This document shows, in pieces, positions 6,353 through 8,153 of a stretch of DNA of 8,153 nt. This DNA is from Desulfuromusa sp. GTDB taxonomy: Bacteria > Desulfobacterota > Desulfuromonadia > Desulfuromonadales > Geopsychrobacteraceae. Below the pieces are notes generated by a model. That model had not been told where the DNA came from and did not search any database. It was given only the letters and a program-made list of their open reading frames with translations. Each line of letters starts with the position of its first letter. The stretch's first letter is position 1. The stretch spans positions 1 to 8,153 of the forward strand of contig JAUVCS010000030.1 of the NCBI GenBank assembly GCA_030590745.1, written 5' to 3'. The position numbers were made by a program, and so were the translations under genes.

Positions 6353-8153
6353 CTAAAAATCTAAAGTAAGGCCAGCCCATAACTGCCGACCCAACTCATA
6401 ATCGTAACCGTAATTACCCGTTTGATAGCCAACTTTTTCTTTGTGATCAAAAACATTAAACAGATCCAGTGAGAGGACAAGGTCCTGCTTGAAATGCCCC
6501 GGAATTCTACAACTGAAGCGCCAGTCAAAAGTTGTGGAACTGTTATTTTTAACTTTTTTATAAACGTAAGGGTCTGGAGATTGGTCGGGATTTGTTTCGC
6601 TTGGTCTTCTTTCCCGGGTATTCCATAAACGCCAATATCCACCACGGTATTTTGTCGTATTGGTGAAGGTGATCCCGTGGGGAAGAGTGCAAGTATAGAT
6701 CAGGTTAGCGATGGTTGGTCGGTTAAAGTCATCTCTGGGAATTTCATAATACTGAAGCTCTTCACCATTATACCAGACGGTTTCTTCAGTATCGTCTGCA
6801 TCAAGGGTATCGGTGTAGTTATCATGGCTGGTTGTGGTCTCTTGCCAGGTTGCATTGATTTCCAGAAAGTGATCAGTCCACGAACGCTGCCAACTTAACA
6901 GATAACTTTCGTATTCTGAACGACCAAGATTATTGATAAGATAGGTGTCTGGTTGGACGCGTGCAGGGTCAGAAATTCTGCTTCTTGCAAATTCATCTTT
7001 ATTCTTCTTTTTAATATATTGAAGTTTAAGCTCCCCACCTAGAACTTTCTGAATGATGCCCAGAGTTAACTCGTCGCTGTATGGTGTTTTTAAATTTCCT
7101 GTTTCATAACGGAAAGAGATTGGACGGCTTGCCGCATCTTCCCAATCGCTATTGTTATCAGCCCGAACCTGATTGATAATTTCGATATCTTCGTAGAGGG
7201 CATGAGTGAGTAATGTGCCACTGTAATAGCGGTTTAATCCGGCAAATAAAGTTGTGGTCCGGTCACCAAAAACATCCAGAGATGTAGCAAGTCTGGGTGC
7301 AACATTGGTATTTTTTGAAAAATCATCATAGGAAACCCTGACTCCAGGAACGATTTCCAGCTGTTTCCAGACAATAGAATCCTGGATGAAAGCTGCAAAA
7401 TCGGTGATGTTGGCATCTGTGTCAGCTTTGCTGTATTGAGTCCGCCTGGTCAGATATTGCTCATTTTCGATACAGGCGGTATCGTTGGGCAGACAGGTAA
7501 CGGGGCCGGTTGTTCGAGCGCTGTAGTAATAAAAGCTGGTTTCCGGGCGACGATAATATTGTCTTGAATGGGTGGCCTCTCCACCAAGTTTAAATTCATG
7601 ACTGGTCTGTTTCCAGTTGAAAGGGTTGAATGAAACTGCAGATTTAAGATTGAATTGCTCCTGCCCGGTTTTCAGATCACCTGAACCACCTGTTCTTCCA
7701 CTTTCCCAATCGATTGTCGCGGTTGTCGGACTCCACAAAAACCGATCTGTCGGAGCCTCGCGAGTAATTTTTTGCCGACTGTAAGCAAGGGTCACATTGA
7801 GTTGACAGTGACTGAATTGCTTGTCTACCTTTCCGGAAAGAGAATAATTCCTGCTTTTAAGGGTATAATCACTCTCCTTGAAATCTCGCGAAAAATAATC
7901 TCCTGAGGTCGGGGTATAGAGGGCCGTTAATGAAACATTCAAATTATTTGCGAAATAATGTTCAAGTTTGCTGAAAAAAACCTCCTGTTTGCGCAATTGG
8001 TCATCTGAATTGTCAAGATGTTGTAACGGTATCTTTGAATGCTGCTGCTGATAGGATGAAACCAATCCGGTATCAATTCCCAGGGGGGTATTGAGGGTCA
8101 TCCCAAAATTCTGTTTTCTGAATGACGGTTGCATATCCGAGTAGTTTGAATCG
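6353..8153 (-). CDS. TonB-dependent outer-membrane receptor, C-terminal barrel (5' end off right edge)
   Basis: The frame is open from the stop codon at 6355-6353 to the right edge, giving 599 visible residues. An ATG at 8134-8132 exists but has no ribosome site. The codons upstream of it stay open, and no signal peptide, TonB box or plug domain follows it. The real start is therefore outside the window, and the part missing is the plug. The visible part is a large beta barrel: alternating strands with aromatic girdles and long polar loops, many Tyr, Trp and Asn residues, VVPGVRVSYD-type strand motifs (EIVPGVRVSYDDFSK), LSLDLFNVFDHK near the end, and a final WAGLTLDF ending in Phe, as expected for BAM-dependent barrel insertion. 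Two cysteines seven residues apart (bases 7495-7493 and 7474-7472) sit in a putative extracellular loop. Family members import siderophores, metals, cobalamin or sugars using TonB energy; the substrate here cannot be told. It converges on the propeller gene with a single base between them. Confidence 0.88.
   Translation of the reverse strand, partial: DSNYSDMQPSFRKQNFGMTLNTPLGIDTGLVSSYQQQHSKIPLQHLDNSDDQLRKQEVFFSKLEHYFANNLNVSLTALYTPTSGDYFSRDFKESDYTLKSRNYSLSGKVDKQFSHCQLNVTLAYSRQKITREAPTDRFLWSPTTATIDWESGRTGGSGDLKTGQEQFNLKSAVSFNPFNWKQTSHEFKLGGEATHSRQYYRRPETSFYYYSARTTGPVTCLPNDTACIENEQYLTRRTQYSKADTDANITDFAAFIQDSIVWKQLEIVPGVRVSYDDFSKNTNVAPRLATSLDVFGDRTTTLFAGLNRYYSGTLLTHALYEDIEIINQVRADNNSDWEDAASRPISFRYETGNLKTPYSDELTLGIIQKVLGGELKLQYIKKKNKDEFARSRISDPARVQPDTYLINNLGRSEYESYLLSWQRSWTDHFLEINATWQETTTSHDNYTDTLDADDTEETVWYNGEELQYYEIPRDDFNRPTIANLIYTCTLPHGITFTNTTKYRGGYWRLWNTRERRPSETNPDQSPDPYVYKKVKNNSSTTFDWRFSCRIPGHFKQDLVLSLDLFNVFDHKEKVGYQTGNYGYDYELGRQLWAGLTLDF

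Noticed and set aside
8132..8134. ATG as the true start of the TonB-dependent receptor
   Set aside because: No ribosome site precedes it, the frame is open to the window edge, and no signal peptide or plug domain follows it, so it is an internal methionine.

Overview
The window reads as chromosomal DNA of a Gram-negative, probably anaerobic deltaproteobacterium, most likely of the Desulfuromonadales (Desulfuromonas, Pelobacter or Geobacter relatives). Three things point there: a protein I recognise as the DUF6178 family, an OmpA-type barrel gene of the style common in Geobacter relatives, and a LVIVD-repeat propeller protein. The placement is inference from protein style and was not checked by any search. 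There are no RNA genes, CRISPR arrays, transposase genes or phage genes.

Layout, left to right. (1) Bases 1-553, minus strand: the N-terminal 184 residues of an outer-membrane beta-barrel protein, running off the left edge. (2) 637-2313, minus: a complete 558-residue DUF6178-type protein of unknown function. (3) 2314-2650: a 337-base divergent intergenic region dominated by a long, exactly centred imperfect inverted repeat (about 2420-2583). Its mismatches turn into G-U pairs mainly when it is read leftward. (4) 2651-4234, plus: a membrane histidine kinase with a CHASE8-like periplasmic sensor, HAMP, HisKA and HATPase domains and no receiver domain. (5) 4234-6351, plus: a 705-residue exported or membrane-anchored protein with 14 LVIVD-type blades. 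Its start codon overlaps the kinase stop codon by one base. (6) 6353-8153, minus: the barrel part of a TonB-dependent receptor. Its N-terminus and plug lie beyond the right edge, and it converges on gene 5 with one base between the stop codons.

How they fit together: genes 4 and 5 form a tight two-gene unit, so the propeller protein may work with the kinase at the cell envelope, for example as a ligand-binding or modulating partner. No response regulator is visible. Genes 1 and 6 are outer-membrane proteins. Gene 2 is codirectional with gene 1, 83 bases apart, and may share a transcript with it. The items most worth following are the palindromic element and the kinase-propeller pair. The propeller protein also appears to have an Ig/TIG-like fold split by the propeller.
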